Assembly (NCBI RefSeq): GCF_014851815.1
Contig: NZ_JACVAJ010000001.1
Coordinates: 682,001 to 746,000, forward strand
Direction of reading: 5' to 3'
Length of the DNA stretch: 64,000 nt
From: Pseudoxanthomonas sp. PXM01
Lineage (GTDB): Bacteria; Pseudomonadota; Gammaproteobacteria; Xanthomonadales; Xanthomonadaceae
Below the pieces are notes generated by a model that saw nothing but the letters and a program-made list of their open reading frames with translations, was not told the origin of the DNA and made no database searches. This document shows positions 17,197-26,672 of this stretch, piece after piece. Position 1 is the stretch's first letter, and each line of letters begins with the position of its first letter. Both the position numbers and the translations under genes were made by a program.

Positions 17197-18498
17197 ATGT
17201 CCGACACCCAACCCCGCAAGATCGGCCCGGTCCTGGCGACCTTCTCGGTCGCCAACAACATGATCGGCTCCGGCTTCTTCCTGCTGCCCGCCACGCTGGC
17301 ACGGTCCGGCGGCGTGACCGCGCTGAGCTGGCTGCTGGCCACCGTGCTGGCGGTGCTGTTGGGGGCCACGTTCGCACGCCTGGTGCGCGACTACCCGAAG
17401 CTGGACTGCCCGGACGACTACGTGCGCCCGGCGCTGGGCCGCGACATGGGCTTCCTGGCGGCCACGCTGTACTGGATCTCGTCGTGGATCGGCAACAACG
17501 CCATCGCGGTGGCCGCGTTCGGTTACCTCGCGCTGCTGCTGCCGGTCGGCGACGGCACGCTGACACGCGTGCTGGGCCAGATCGCACTGATCTGGCTGAT
17601 GTTCGCGCTGAACCTGTTCGGCCCGCGTGCCATCGCGCGCTTCCAGTCGTTGTGCGTGGTGCTGGGCCTGCTGCCGGTCGCCGCGATCCTGATCTGGGGC
17701 TGGGGCAGCTTCGATGCCGGGATCTACCAGGCGGCTTGGAATGTCTCCGGCGAATCGGATGCGCACGTGGTGTTCGGCTCGCTGGCACCGATCTTCTGGG
17801 CTTTCGTCGGCCTGGAAACCGGTGCGATGGTGGCCGGCGTGGTGCGTGACGCGGCCCGCAACGTGCCCATCGCCACGATGGGCGGCATCGTCATCGCCGG
17901 CCTGGTCTACCTGGCATCGTCGGTGCTGATGATGGGCATCGTGCCCGCCGCCGAACTGGCCGATTCGGGCGCTCCGTTCGCGCTCGTGGCCGGGCGCATG
18001 TTCGGCGAATGGGCCATCCCGGTGATCGCCGCCGCGGCCGCCCTGAAGGCCACCGGCACGCTGGGCGGCTGGATGCTGGTAACGGGCGAATCCGGCGCAC
18101 GCGCCGCGCAACGCGGCTTCCTGCCCGCCATCTTCGGTCGCCTGCGCGCGAACGGATCGGCGGGCTGGGGGCTGCTGATCATCACGCTGTCGATGACCGC
18201 GCTGGCGGTGTTGACGCTGTCGCCCACCGTCTCCGGCCAGTTCGAAACCATCATCAACATGGTGGTGACGCTGGTGGTGATGGCCTATGTCGCCGCCGCG
18301 CTCAGCCTGATGCTGGGCACGTCGGCACGCCCCGCGTCGCGTGGCGACCGCCTCGTCGGCATGGGCGCGCTGCTGGCCTGCGGCCTGCTGGTGTACTCGA
18401 CACCGGTCAAGACGCTGGTCGGCGGCATCGTCATTGCCCTGCTGGCGCTGGCCGCATACCGGGGATTCGCACGACGTCCGGCGTCGCCGGGACCATGA
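17197..18498 (+). CDS. APC-family transporter, AdiC/PotE-like antiporter
   Basis: A 433-residue protein with about twelve transmembrane helices. The first helix contains NNMIGSGFFLLP, matching the GSG substrate loop of the arginine:agmatine and putrescine antiporters. GLETGAMVAGVVRDAARNVP follows in helix 6. It most likely exchanges a basic amino acid or amine, but the exact pair is unknown. ATG 17197 gives the expected short cytosolic N-terminus, so the upstream in-frame ATG at 17119 was rejected; it lies inside the terminator hairpin. The next gene, mtnB, has its own promoter candidate. Confidence 0.86.
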   Translation: MSDTQPRKIGPVLATFSVANNMIGSGFFLLPATLARSGGVTALSWLLATVLAVLLGATFARLVRDYPKLDCPDDYVRPALGRDMGFLAATLYWISSWIGNNAIAVAAFGYLALLLPVGDGTLTRVLGQIALIWLMFALNLFGPRAIARFQSLCVVLGLLPVAAILIWGWGSFDAGIYQAAWNVSGESDAHVVFGSLAPIFWAFVGLETGAMVAGVVRDAARNVPIATMGGIVIAGLVYLASSVLMMGIVPAAELADSGAPFALVAGRMFGEWAIPVIAAAAALKATGTLGGWMLVTGESGARAAQRGFLPAIFGRLRANGSAGWGLLIITLSMTALAVLTLSPTVSGQFETIINMVVTLVVMAYVAAALSLMLGTSARPASRGDRLVGMGALLACGLLVYSTPVKTLVGGIVIALLALAAYRGFARRPASPGP

Positions 18499-18512
18499 GC
18501 CGGCGCAGGCGG

Positions 18513-18525
18513 TAAACTGGCGGGC
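18513..18525 (+). promoter_or_regulatory. Candidate -10 element for a leaderless mtnB mRNA
   Basis: TAAACT at 18513-18518 (preceded by GCGG) lies seven bases before ATG 18526, which is where transcription would start. A ribosome binding site is absent between them apart from GGCGGG. The -35 is not clear. Confidence 0.4.
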
Positions 18526-19167
18526 ATGAACGCCCTGCCCTACGACGCCGACCAGTTGCGCGACCGCGCGCAGTCCATCATCTCCAACGTGCGCGAACTG
18601 GCGCAACTGGGCTGGACGCCGGCCACGAGCAGCAATTTCTCGCAGCGGCTGGACGAGCAGCACGCGGCCATCACTGTCTCCGGCCGCGACAAGGGCCGGC
18701 TGGTGGAAGCGGACATCATGGTGGTGGACTTCGACGGCCTGGCGGTCGGCAGCGACCATCGTCCGTCGGCGGAAACGCTGCTGCATACGCAGCTGTACCG
18801 TCGCTACCCCGAGATCGGCTGCGTGCTGCACACCCATTCGCTGGTGCAGACCGTGGCGTCCCGCCTGTTTGCCGGCGCCGGCCATGTCCGCCTGGAAGGC
18901 TTCGAACTGCTGAAGGCCTTCCACGGCAACAGCACGCACGAGATGGCCATCGACGTACCCGTGTTCGCCAATACCCAGGACATGCCGACGCTGGCCGCCC
19001 AGGTGGACGCCCTGCTCGACCGCCAGCCGCTGTGGGGCTACCTGATCGACGGCCACGGCCTGTATGCGTGGGGCCGGACCATGGCCGAGGCACGCCGCCA
19101 TCTGGAAGCGTTCGAGTTCCTGTTCGCCGCCGAACTGGAGCTGCGCAAGCTCGGCTGCCGGCGCTGA
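18526..19167 (+). CDS. mtnB: Methylthioribulose-1-phosphate dehydratase
   Basis: A 213-residue class II aldolase-fold enzyme that dehydrates 5-methylthioribulose-1-phosphate in the methionine salvage pathway. Zinc-ligand motif LHTHSLVQT near residue 105 and DGHGLYAWG near residue 170 are visible, as is the substrate loop [10 protein letters not shown]. It is the first of three consecutive salvage genes (mtnB, mtnD, mtnC). A short hairpin, GATAACC-GAC-GGTTATC (19166-19182), overlaps its stop codon and precedes mtnD. Confidence 0.95.
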   Translation: MNALPYDADQLRDRAQSIISNVRELAQLGWTPATSSNFSQRLDEQHAAITVSGRDKGRLVEADIMVVDFDGLAVGSDHRPSAETLLHTQLYRRYPEIGCVLHTHSLVQTVASRLFAGAGHVRLEGFELLKAFHGNSTHEMAIDVPVFANTQDMPTLAAQVDALLDRQPLWGYLIDGHGLYAWGRTMAEARRHLEAFEFLFAAELELRKLGCRR

Positions 19168-19262
19168 TAACCGACGGTTATCGCTGCGTTCCGATTCTGC
19201 AACAGGACGCGGGGAGCGGGTTTGCTACCCTAACGTCCCCCTCGCCGCCTCACGCCATCGCC

Positions 19263-19823
19263 ATGAGCCGCCTGCGCATCTTCAAGGAATCCGACCCGGC
19301 CACGCCGGAGTTCGCCAGTTACGACCCCGACTTCATCGCCACCGAACTGAAGAAGCTCGGCGTGACCTTCGAACGCTGGAAAGCGACCAAGGCGATCGCG
19401 CCCGGTGCGCCGGCGGAAGACGTGATCGATGCGTATCGTGCCGATATCGACCGGCTGGTCGCCGAGCGCGGCTTCAAGACCGTCGATGTGGTCAGTATCG
19501 CGCCGGACAATCCGCAGCGCGAGGCGATGCGCGCGAAATTCCTCGACGAACACTTCCACAAGGAGGACGAAGTGCGCTTCTTCGTCGCCGGATCGGGGCT
19601 GTTCACGCTGCACGTGGGCGACAAGGTCTACGAAGTCGAATGCGTGCAGGACGACCTGATCGGCGTGCCCGACAGCACGCTGCACTGGTTCGACATGGGG
19701 CCGGAACCGAGCTTCGTAGCCATCCGTTTCTTCACCGAGCCGGACGGCTGGGTGGGCCATTTCACCGGCACCACGCTGGCTCAGGAGTTCCCGCGCTACG
19801 AAGGCCTCACCGACGGGCACTGA
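19263..19823 (+). CDS. mtnD: Acireductone dioxygenase
   Basis: A 186-residue cupin that oxidises the acireductone intermediate to the 2-oxo acid precursor of methionine (Fe form) or to an off-pathway product (Ni form). The metal ligands appear as [13 protein letters not shown] (HxH...E) near residue 97 and the later His in [13 protein letters not shown] 19263 begins [12 protein letters not shown], the family norm. It lies 95 bases after mtnB and 33 bases before mtnC. Confidence 0.96.
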   Translation: MSRLRIFKESDPATPEFASYDPDFIATELKKLGVTFERWKATKAIAPGAPAEDVIDAYRADIDRLVAERGFKTVDVVSIAPDNPQREAMRAKFLDEHFHKEDEVRFFVAGSGLFTLHVGDKVYEVECVQDDLIGVPDSTLHWFDMGPEPSFVAIRFFTEPDGWVGHFTGTTLAQEFPRYEGLTDGH

Positions 19824-19856
19824 GCCCGCGCACTCCTCCCCGAAGAATCCCGCGCA

Positions 19857-20561
19857 ATGCCCGTTTCCGCCATCCTCACCGATATCGAAGGCACCACCAG
19901 CAGCATCTCGTTCGTGAAGGACGTGCTGTTTCCCTATGCACGCCGCGCCCTGCCCGGCTTCGTGCGCGAGCACGGCCAGGAGCCGGACGTGCGGCGCTGG
20001 CTGGATGCCGTCGCTACCGAGCACGGCAGCATCTGCAGCGACGATGTCATCGTCGAGACGCTGCAGGGCTGGATCGACCAGGACCGCAAGCACACCGCGC
20101 TGAAGGCGTTACAGGGCCTGATCTGGGAAGCCGGCTACCGCGACGCCGACTTCACCGCGCATATCTACCCCGATGCCGCGCCCGCGCTGCGCGAGTGGCA
20201 TGCACAGGGCTACCCGCTCTACGTGTATTCGTCCGGCTCCGTGCCGGCGCAGAAGCTGTTCTTCGGCCACAGCGATGCGGGCGACTTGACACCGCTGTTC
20301 TCCGGCTGGTTCGACACCGAGATCGGCGGCAAGCGCGAAGCCGGCAGCTACCGCGCGATTGCGGACCGCATCGGCATCGCGCCGGAGGGCATCCTGTTCC
20401 TGTCCGACGTGGTCGAGGAACTGGACGCGGCGCGTGACGCGGGATTGCAGACCCGGCTGGTAGACAGGCTGGACGACTATGCGCAGCCGCGTACCGGCGA
20501 CGCCGCGAGCGGCCATGTGCGGGTCGAGTCGTTCGCCGACATCACGCTGCCCGCCGCGTGA
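19857..20561 (+). CDS. mtnC: Enolase-phosphatase E1
   Basis: A 234-residue HAD phosphatase that enolises and dephosphorylates 2,3-diketo-5-methylthiopentyl-1-phosphate to the acireductone used by MtnD. The catalytic loop reads [12 protein letters not shown] at the N-terminus, with [13 protein letters not shown] (motif II) and [13 protein letters not shown] (motif IV). It completes a B-D-C salvage block. Its stop codon is overlapped by the GTG start of the EamA transporter. Confidence 0.96.
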   Translation: MPVSAILTDIEGTTSSISFVKDVLFPYARRALPGFVREHGQEPDVRRWLDAVATEHGSICSDDVIVETLQGWIDQDRKHTALKALQGLIWEAGYRDADFTAHIYPDAAPALREWHAQGYPLYVYSSGSVPAQKLFFGHSDAGDLTPLFSGWFDTEIGGKREAGSYRAIADRIGIAPEGILFLSDVVEELDAARDAGLQTRLVDRLDDYAQPRTGDAASGHVRVESFADITLPAA

Positions 20562-21439
20562 GCGATGCCGGCGCGCTGCGTCGTGCCACGCTGATCGGAC
20601 TGGTCGCGATCCTGTTGTGGGCATCGCTGGCCCTGCTCACGACCGCCACCGGCAACCTGCCGCCGTTCCAGGTGCTGGCGATCGGCTTCGGTATCGCGGC
20701 CTTGCTGGGCCTGGTTCGCGCAACGTTGCGCGGTGCCGCGGGCTGGCGCGAACTCCGCCAACCGCTGCCGGCCCTCTCGCTGTCGACGCTCGCGCTGTTC
20801 GGCTACCACGCGCTGTACTTCATCGCGCTGAAGCGTGCGCCGGCGGTGGAAGCCAACCTGCTGAACTACATGTGGCCGCTGCTGATCGTCGTCTTCGCCG
20901 GCCTGTTCGGTGGCGTATCGGTGCGTCCCGGCCAGTGGCTAGGCACCGCGCTCGGATTGGTCGCTGCGGTCCTGCTGGTCACCCGTGGCCGCGGCCTGCA
21001 GGTCGAACCCGCACATGTTCCTGGCTATCTGGCGGCACTGGGCGCGGCGTTGATCTGGTCGCTGTATTCGGTGCTCAACCGGCGCTATGCCGACGTGCCC
21101 ACTGCGGCCATCACCGTGGGCTGTGCGGGCGTCGCCGTGCTGGGCACGATCGCGCACCTGCTCAGCGAACAGACTGTCGTGCCGACCGCAGGCCAGTGGG
21201 TCGTACTGCTGCTGATGGGCATCGGGCCGGTGGGCGCGGCGTTCTGGCTGTGGGACCACGGCACCAAGCGCGGCGATATCGCGTTGCTGGGCAGCCTCTC
21301 CTACCTCGCCCCCCTGCTGTCCACCCTGCTGCTGGTGGCATCGGGCCGCGCGGAAGCGCATTGGATACAGGCGGTCGCAGTCGCCCTGCTGCTGGCCGGC
21401 GCGTGGCTGAGCGTCCGCGCCAGCCGCGCCCCTCGATGA
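20558..21439 (+). CDS. EamA/DMT-family exporter
   Basis: A 293-residue membrane protein with ten hydrophobic helices in two repeated halves, the drug/metabolite transporter fold. [29 protein letters not shown] resembles the YddG aromatic amino acid exporter group. The start is GTG 20558, overlapping mtnC (GTGA), so it is translated with the salvage genes. Export of an amino acid or salvage by-product is possible. A terminator hairpin follows at 21568. Confidence 0.87.
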   Translation: MSDAGALRRATLIGLVAILLWASLALLTTATGNLPPFQVLAIGFGIAALLGLVRATLRGAAGWRELRQPLPALSLSTLALFGYHALYFIALKRAPAVEANLLNYMWPLLIVVFAGLFGGVSVRPGQWLGTALGLVAAVLLVTRGRGLQVEPAHVPGYLAALGAALIWSLYSVLNRRYADVPTAAITVGCAGVAVLGTIAHLLSEQTVVPTAGQWVVLLLMGIGPVGAAFWLWDHGTKRGDIALLGSLSYLAPLLSTLLLVASGRAEAHWIQAVAVALLLAGAWLSVRASRAPR

Positions 21440-21477
21440 GAGCGATTCGCGTTTCTACATGGCGCCGCGCGATTGCC

Positions 21478-21598
21478 TAGACTGCGCGCCACGTCGCAAG
21501 CCAGCCCTCCGCAAGCCAGCCACGTGAACCTCGCCCGCCAGCCTTCGCGCGCCCGCCAGGTCCCAGGACGCCTCCCATCGGGAGGCGTTTCCGTTTCT
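21478..21598 (+). ncRNA. Candidate small RNA or 3' UTR transcript ending at a terminator
   Basis: The 164-bp spacer holds a TAGACT -10 candidate (21478-21483), then a 12-base direct repeat CGCAAGCCAGCC at 21495-21506 and 21510-21521 flanking CTCC, then the terminator hairpin. No protein is encoded. C-rich CCTCC segments could pair with ribosome binding sites. The -35 is poor, so this may simply be the 3' end of the transporter mRNA. Confidence 0.3.
21568..21598 (+). terminator. Rho-independent terminator after mtnBDC-EamA
   Basis: Nine-bp perfect stem ACGCCTCCC (21568-21576), loop ATC, GGGAGGCGT (21580-21588), then TTTCCGTTTCT. It separates the plus-strand salvage unit from the convergent YdeI-like gene. 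Confidence 0.8.
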
Positions 21599-21603
21599 GC
21601 GGT

Positions 21604-22185
21604 TCAGTCGTGGATCTTCTCGCCCTTGGCGAGCATGGCGACCAGCTTTTCGACCCGTGCGTGCTTCGTTTCCGGCTTCACCGCGGTCTGCACGCGCCAG
21701 CACACTGCGTAGCGGTTGGTCTTGTCCAGCGTGTCGAAGAAGGCCTTCGCCTTGCGATGCTTGGCGAGCGCCAGCGCCTTCGCCAGTTCCGGTGGCACCT
21801 CCATCGACTTGGCGCCGTCATAGGCCGCGTCCCAGCGGCCGTCCGCCTTCGCCGCTTCGACTTCGCGCAGTCCCGCAGGGCGCATGCGCCCTGCCGCGAC
21901 CAAGACATCGATCTTCGCCACGTTGATCTTCGACCAGGTGCTACGCGCACGCCGCGGGGTGAAGCGCTGCAGGAAGAACTGGGCGTCAAAGCCCTTCTTC
22001 TGTCCGTCGATCCAGCCATGGCACAGCGCGACGTCCAGTGCCTCGGCATAGCTCACCGAGGCGATGCCGGCCTCCTTCTTGGCGATCTTCAGCCATAGGC
22101 CAGCCGAAGTCGCATGGCGCTCCAGCCAACGTTCCCAGGCGGCGGCATCGGCAAAGTGTTCGATCGGAAGCTCGGGCGTGGCCAT
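21604..22185 (-). CDS. YdeI/OmpD-associated family protein
   Basis: A 193-residue cytosolic protein. The N-terminal half contains WLERHATSAGLWLKIAKKEAG and LDVALCHGWIDGQKKGFD, which define the YdeI/BcpI-like family; the C-terminal half (PPELAKALALAKHRKAKAFFDTL) is the associated helical domain. The biochemical role is not known. It lies two bases after the phosphoesterase gene and is probably co-transcribed with it. Confidence 0.85.
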   Translation of the reverse strand: MATPELPIEHFADAAAWERWLERHATSAGLWLKIAKKEAGIASVSYAEALDVALCHGWIDGQKKGFDAQFFLQRFTPRRARSTWSKINVAKIDVLVAAGRMRPAGLREVEAAKADGRWDAAYDGAKSMEVPPELAKALALAKHRKAKAFFDTLDKTNRYAVCWRVQTAVKPETKHARVEKLVAMLAKGEKIHD

Positions 22186-22187
22186 GC

Positions 22188-23771
22188 TCAGGGTTCCGCA
22201 GTCTGCAAACGATAGGCGGTGTGCGCCGCGACCTCACCGCGCCAACGATCAAAGGCCCGGACCTCCACCCGGTGCTCGCCTTCCGCAAGATCGGTGGGCA
22301 GCGCGGCGCGCCACAGGTGGTGGGAGGGTTCGGCCTCCGGCGAACGGTCGTAGCCCCGCAATGCATCGGCCACATCGTCGCGCATGTTCTCGACCAGCAG
22401 CGCGGGATCCGGCTGCTCGACACGCTTCATCGGCTTCCACTCGCCATCATCGACGCGGAACTCGACCCGGGTATCCGCCTCACCCATGTAGACGTTGGCG
22501 TAGACGCCCCAAGCGGGATAGGCGCCTTTTCGCAGGACCTTCGGAGCATGCAGGCCGATGCCGTTGTCGTCCTTGGCGCGCGCCGGGTGCCAGGACAGCG
22601 CGTACTCGCCGCCGGCCTGGACGCGCAGCCGCGCATAGCCGTTGGGCGTACCGTCGGCCATTGTCGAAGCGGGAATCCCCTGCGCATCCTTGACGCCCGA
22701 CCAGTAGGCGCCACAAGCCGCACCGACGTTGTACTCGTGCAGCGGCCGCAGGCCATGCCAGCCGGTGGAATCGTCGTGATACCAGTGCCGTTGCGTGTGG
22801 GTATGTCCGCTCAGCAGCAGCACATGCGGAAAATCCTTCAGCAGTGCGAACAGGCGTTCCCGATCCGCGACACGGAACCCACGGGCACCTTCCTCGAAGA
22901 GCGGGATATGCACCCCGATCACCAGCAACCGGTCCTTGCGGACCATCGGCAGGTAGCCCTGCAGGAAGGCGAACTGGTCCTCGCGCAGGCCGCCGAAGTA
23001 CGACGGCGACTTGCCCGGCTGATAGATCACGTCGTCCAGTCCGATGAAGGTGACCGCCTCTTCTTCCCACGCGAACGTGTCCGGGCCGAGGTGATGGCGG
23101 AACGTGCGTAACGAATCCGCGTCATTCGCAGCGTCAAAATCCAGGTCGTGATTGCCCGGGATGAACAGCCAGGGCACCTGCAGACTCATCGTCGTGCGCA
23201 GCATCTCCGGATACAGCGCGAGATCGTCGTTGACGACGTCGCCCAGCGTCAGGCCCAGCGAAGCCACGTGCTTGCCGACCAGTGGCTGCACGATATCGCG
23301 CCAGTAGTAGTCCACGTCCTGCACCGAAGCAGTCTGGCTGTCGGCGAACAGCAATGCCTCGAACGCACCGTCGCCCGCGGGTGCGTCGCGCGGACGCAGC
23401 GCGAAGTGCCTGCAACCGGGCTGGCGTTGCGGAACGCCGCCGTACTTCAGCGCCGGTCCCTTGTGGTACTGCCGGTTGTGCCAGAAATCCGGCATCCCGT
23501 CCGGCCGTACCGCCAGGTCGTAACCGGCGGGCTTGATGACGAACAGCGTGCGTCCGTCTTCGTAGGGGACGTCGTACTCGCCCATCGTTCCGGTGGTGGC
23601 GAGCTGCACGCCGTCGGACACCTTGACGCCCGGAATGCCGGGCTCACCGGCATCGCGCACACCGTTCCCGTTGCGATCCTCGAAGACGACGCCGCTGCTG
23701 CAGGGCGGCGGCAACGCATGGGCAGGAACGGCCAGACAGGCCAGCAACAGAGCGGTCAGCGAGGCGCGCAC
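22188..23771 (-). CDS. Secreted calcineurin-like metallophosphoesterase
   Basis: A 527-residue exported protein. A signal peptide (MRASLTALLLACLAVPAHA) is followed by an SdrD-B-like beta domain (VFEDRNGNGVRDAGEPGIPG). The phosphoesterase domain has FADSQT, LGDVVNDD, PGNHDLD, GVHIPL and LSGHTHTQ. The C-terminus is the beta domain usual for this subfamily. First-motif DSQ replaces DxH, as is common in this group. It probably hydrolyses a phosphate ester in the periplasm; the substrate is unknown. A family 1 repeat lies upstream. Confidence 0.88.
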   Translation of the reverse strand: MRASLTALLLACLAVPAHALPPPCSSGVVFEDRNGNGVRDAGEPGIPGVKVSDGVQLATTGTMGEYDVPYEDGRTLFVIKPAGYDLAVRPDGMPDFWHNRQYHKGPALKYGGVPQRQPGCRHFALRPRDAPAGDGAFEALLFADSQTASVQDVDYYWRDIVQPLVGKHVASLGLTLGDVVNDDLALYPEMLRTTMSLQVPWLFIPGNHDLDFDAANDADSLRTFRHHLGPDTFAWEEEAVTFIGLDDVIYQPGKSPSYFGGLREDQFAFLQGYLPMVRKDRLLVIGVHIPLFEEGARGFRVADRERLFALLKDFPHVLLLSGHTHTQRHWYHDDSTGWHGLRPLHEYNVGAACGAYWSGVKDAQGIPASTMADGTPNGYARLRVQAGGEYALSWHPARAKDDNGIGLHAPKVLRKGAYPAWGVYANVYMGEADTRVEFRVDDGEWKPMKRVEQPDPALLVENMRDDVADALRGYDRSPEAEPSHHLWRAALPTDLAEGEHRVEVRAFDRWRGEVAAHTAYRLQTAEP

Positions 23772-23821
23772 GGGAACTCCAGCGGGGACGACCGGCGGAT
23801 TATGGCGCAGCCGCGCTTCCT

Positions 23822-23938
23822 CTGTAGGAGCGACGCAAGTCGCGACCGTTACCCGGGCTCAAACGTGGATGCCCATCGCGCGCTGAGCGTACTCGCGGCA
23901 TCTCAGTCGTGCGGTCGCAACTTACGTCGCTCCTACAG
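23822..23938. repeat. Inverted intergenic repeat, family 1, copy 2
   Basis: Left arm 23822-23848 (CTGTAGGAGCGACGCAAGTC...) and right arm 23912-23938 are nearly perfect reverse complements, separated by 63 unrelated bases. It lies between the hisIE end and the phosphoesterase start. Confidence 0.85.
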
Positions 23939-23952
23939 CAACCAAGGCTGCG

Positions 23953-24579
23953 TCACGGAGATGCGTGGCGCGCGCGCAGGACCTCGATGGCATCGGCCAA
24001 CGACAACCCGCGCGCTCGCAGCAGCACGGTCAGGTGATACAGCAGGTCGGCGCTCTCACCGAGCAGTGCGGCCTCGTCCTGCGCCACGGCTGCCAGGGCG
24101 GCTTCCACGCCCTCCTCGCCGACTTTCTGCGCGATACGACGGACACCGGACTCGAACAGGCGCGTGGTGTAGCTGTCGGCGGGCCGCTCGCGCTCGCGCT
24201 GTGCGACCAGCGCGTCCAAGTCGGTCAGGAACGCCGAAGGCGCAGACGGGAAACAACTGGCGCGCTGCAGATGGCAGGTTGGTCCTTGCGGGTGCGCGAG
24301 CACAAGCAGCGTGTCGCTATCGCAGTCGACATCGACCGACACCAGTTCCAGCACATGGCCCGAGCTTTCGCCCTTGGTCCACAGGCGCTGCTTGCTGCGG
24401 CTGAAGAAGGTCACACGGCGGCTCGCCAGCGTGGCGTCCAGCGCCTCGCGATCCATATAGCCCAGCATCAGCACACGCAGGTTCGACGCGTCCTGCACGA
24501 CCACCGGCAGCAGACCATCACCCTTGGTCCAGTCGAGCGTCGCCGGATCGACCTCTCCTTGCACGTCCTCAGTTGCCAC
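23953..24579 (-). CDS. hisI: Bifunctional phosphoribosyl-AMP cyclohydrolase/phosphoribosyl-ATP pyrophosphatase
   Basis: HisIE performs steps two and three of histidine synthesis. The N-terminal HisI domain shows [29 protein letters not shown] and the metal-binding CDSDTLL...[11 protein letters not shown]. The C-terminal HisE domain shows [29 protein letters not shown]. It is last in the his operon and overlaps hisF. The start is uncertain: GTG 24579 (GAGGTG upstream) is preferred over ATG 24612 or GTG 24564. The length with this start is 208 residues. Confidence 0.93.
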   Translation of the reverse strand: MATEDVQGEVDPATLDWTKGDGLLPVVVQDASNLRVLMLGYMDREALDATLASRRVTFFSRSKQRLWTKGESSGHVLELVSVDVDCDSDTLLVLAHPQGPTCHLQRASCFPSAPSAFLTDLDALVAQRERERPADSYTTRLFESGVRRIAQKVGEEGVEAALAAVAQDEAALLGESADLLYHLTVLLRARGLSLADAIEVLRARHASP

Positions 24580-25345
24580 GTCGCACCTCGATGCCTTGTC
24601 CGGCCAATACATCCTTCAACGCAGGGATCGCGATATGGCCACTGTGGAAAACGCTGGCGGCCAATGCACCGTCGACATCGGCCTGTTCGAACACGTCGAT
24701 GAAATGCGCCACGTCGCCTGCGCCGCCGGACGCGATCAAGGGTACGTCGCACACAGCACGCACTTCCGCGAGCTGCACCAGATCGTATCCGCGTCGCACG
24801 CCGTCCTGATCCATGCAGTTCAGCACGATCTCGCCGGCACCCAATCGCTGCGCCTGCACCACCCAGTCCAGGGTGCGAAGGCCCGCACCCTGCATCTTCG
24901 TCGGGTCACCGGTATAGCGGCGAACCCGCCACTCGCCGTCCGTCTCGAGGATCGAGTCCACGCCTACGACCACGCATTGCACACCGAAGGCCTCGGCCAG
25001 CTCGCCGATGAGCGCGGGGCGTTCCAGCGCCGGCGTGTTGACCGACACCTTGTCGGCGCCGCTGTAGAGCACGCGCCGGGCGGTCTCGACATCGCGGATG
25101 CCACCGGCCACGCAGAACGGGATGTCGAGCAGGCGCGACACCCGTTCGATCCATGCGTAGTCGACCGACCGGCCCTCCGGGCTGGCGCTGATGTCGTAGA
25201 ACACCAGCTCGTCGGCGCCCTGGTCGCGGTAGCGCAGCGCCAGGTCGGCGATGTCGCCCATGTCGACATGGTCCCGGAACTTCACGCCCTTCACGACGCG
25301 GCCTTCGCGCACGTCCAGGCATGGAATGATGCGCCGGCTCAGCAC
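24569..25345 (-). CDS. hisF: Imidazole glycerol phosphate synthase, cyclase subunit
   Basis: A 258-residue TIM barrel that uses ammonia from HisH to make imidazole glycerol phosphate and AICAR from PRFAR. The half-barrel phosphate motifs are clear: [18 protein letters not shown] with catalytic Asp at the N-terminus, [12 protein letters not shown], and [12 protein letters not shown] at the C-terminal half. The start is GTG 25345, overlapping the hisA stop by seven bases; this gives the standard [12 protein letters not shown]-terminus. Confidence 0.96.
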   Translation of the reverse strand: MLSRRIIPCLDVREGRVVKGVKFRDHVDMGDIADLALRYRDQGADELVFYDISASPEGRSVDYAWIERVSRLLDIPFCVAGGIRDVETARRVLYSGADKVSVNTPALERPALIGELAEAFGVQCVVVGVDSILETDGEWRVRRYTGDPTKMQGAGLRTLDWVVQAQRLGAGEIVLNCMDQDGVRRGYDLVQLAEVRAVCDVPLIASGGAGDVAHFIDVFEQADVDGALAASVFHSGHIAIPALKDVLAGQGIEVRRGN

Positions 25346-26076
25346 GCCAGGGCCTCCGGCAGCGTGAAGCGGCCTTCCAGCAACGCACGCCCGAGCACGA
25401 TCCCCATGCAGCCCGCGTCGCGTGCTCCATTGACATCGGCGAGCGCACTGACGCCGCCCGATGCTTGCACGGCAAGCGTCGGGACGGTTGCCCGCAGGTG
25501 GGCGTACAGATCCAGATTGGGACCGGTCAGCATCCCGTCGCGCGCGATGTCCGTGCACAGCAGGTGGCGCAGGCCGGCGGCGGCGTAGCGTGTCGCGAGC
25601 TCGTCGAGCGTTTCGGACGCCGTCTCGGTCCAGCCATGCACCGGCAGGCGCCAGACCCCCGCGTCGTCGCGGCGCGTGTCCAGCGCAACGGTGATGCGAT
25701 CACTACCGAACTCGGCCAGCCACTCCAGTACGGTCTCGGGCTCACGCACGGACAGCGAGCCAATGACCACGCGATCCGCACCGGCATCGAAAATACGCGC
25801 CACATCATCACGCTTCCGCACGCCGCCACCGGTCTGCACTTTCAGCGGCGTGTGGTGCGCGATGTCAGCCAACAGCGCTGCCAGTGTGTAGCCACCGGCG
25901 CGTGCGGCATCCAGATCGACGAGGTGAAGCCATTCGGCGCCCTGCACGGCGTAACGCAGTGCCACGTCCAACGGCTCGCCCTCGTAGCGCGTTTCGCGGG
26001 CATAGTCGCCCTGCGCCAGGCGAACGACGCGGCCTTCGCGCACGTCGATGGCGGGATAAACGGTGAAACCGGTCAT
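25339..26076 (-). CDS. hisA: ProFAR isomerase
   Basis: A 245-residue TIM-barrel isomerase converting ProFAR to PRFAR, step four of histidine synthesis. It begins [22 protein letters not shown] with catalytic Asp, contains [13 protein letters not shown], the second catalytic Asp in [14 protein letters not shown], and [11 protein letters not shown]. It is homologous to and adjacent to hisF. ATG 26076 overlaps the hisH stop by four bases. Confidence 0.96.
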   Translation of the reverse strand: MTGFTVYPAIDVREGRVVRLAQGDYARETRYEGEPLDVALRYAVQGAEWLHLVDLDAARAGGYTLAALLADIAHHTPLKVQTGGGVRKRDDVARIFDAGADRVVIGSLSVREPETVLEWLAEFGSDRITVALDTRRDDAGVWRLPVHGWTETASETLDELATRYAAAGLRHLLCTDIARDGMLTGPNLDLYAHLRATVPTLAVQASGGVSALADVNGARDAGCMGIVLGRALLEGRFTLPEALAC

Positions 26077-26672
26077 TGCAATCCGTACTCGATGAAATTC
26101 TTCAGCAGGCGCGCGCCCACGGCGCCAGAGCGCTCGGGATGGAACTGCGCACCCGCGACATTGCCCCGCTGCACGACGGCGGCGAAGCGCTGGCCATGTT
26201 CACTGCTGCACAGGCAGTCGTCGTCGACCGGCGCCGCGTAGCTGTGGACGAAGTAGGCATGGTCGCCATCCGCGATGCCTTCCAGCAACGACGCCTCGCG
26301 GCGGCGGCGCAGCGTGTTCCAGCCCATGTGCGGCACGCGGATACCGGGCGCTGTGGCCAGCTTGCGGACGCGCCCGGGGAGCAGACCGAGGCATGCGGTA
26401 TCGTCCTCTTCGGAATGAGCGAACAGCAGTTGAACGCCGACACACACGCCGAGCAGCGGCTTGTCCAGGGTACGCAGCACCTCGACGAGGTCGAGATCCT
26501 TCAACCGTGCCATGCAGACCGCCGCGGCACCCACGCCGGGCAGGATGACCCTGTCCGCCGCACGGATGGTGTCGGCGTCACCGGTCAGTTCCGCCTCGAC
26601 GCCCAGGCGCTGCAGCGCATAGCGCACCGATCCGATGTTGGAACCACCGGCGTCGACCAGGACCACCCTCAT
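26073..26672 (-). CDS. hisH: Imidazole glycerol phosphate synthase, glutaminase subunit
   Basis: A 199-residue class I glutamine amidotransferase feeding ammonia to HisF. The nucleophile Cys is in [10 protein letters not shown], the oxyanion segment is LPGVGAAA, and the His/Glu pair is in [13 protein letters not shown] 26672 overlaps the hisB stop by one base (TGATG); a GTG at 26675 is an alternative. Length and motifs are normal. Confidence 0.95.
   Translation of the reverse strand: MRVVLVDAGGSNIGSVRYALQRLGVEAELTGDADTIRAADRVILPGVGAAAVCMARLKDLDLVEVLRTLDKPLLGVCVGVQLLFAHSEEDDTACLGLLPGRVRKLATAPGIRVPHMGWNTLRRRREASLLEGIADGDHAYFVHSYAAPVDDDCLCSSEHGQRFAAVVQRGNVAGAQFHPERSGAVGARLLKNFIEYGLQ

Noticed and set aside
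15931-19101. Very long open frame on the minus strand (1056 codons)
   Set aside because: It is antisense to two clear transporters and mtnB; its composition (Gln, His, Arg, Ala) is that of a GC-rich shadow frame, with no motif.
19166-19182. Riboswitch or operator before mtnD
   Set aside because: A 7-bp hairpin only, overlapping the mtnB stop; no expression platform or known SAM riboswitch core was visible.
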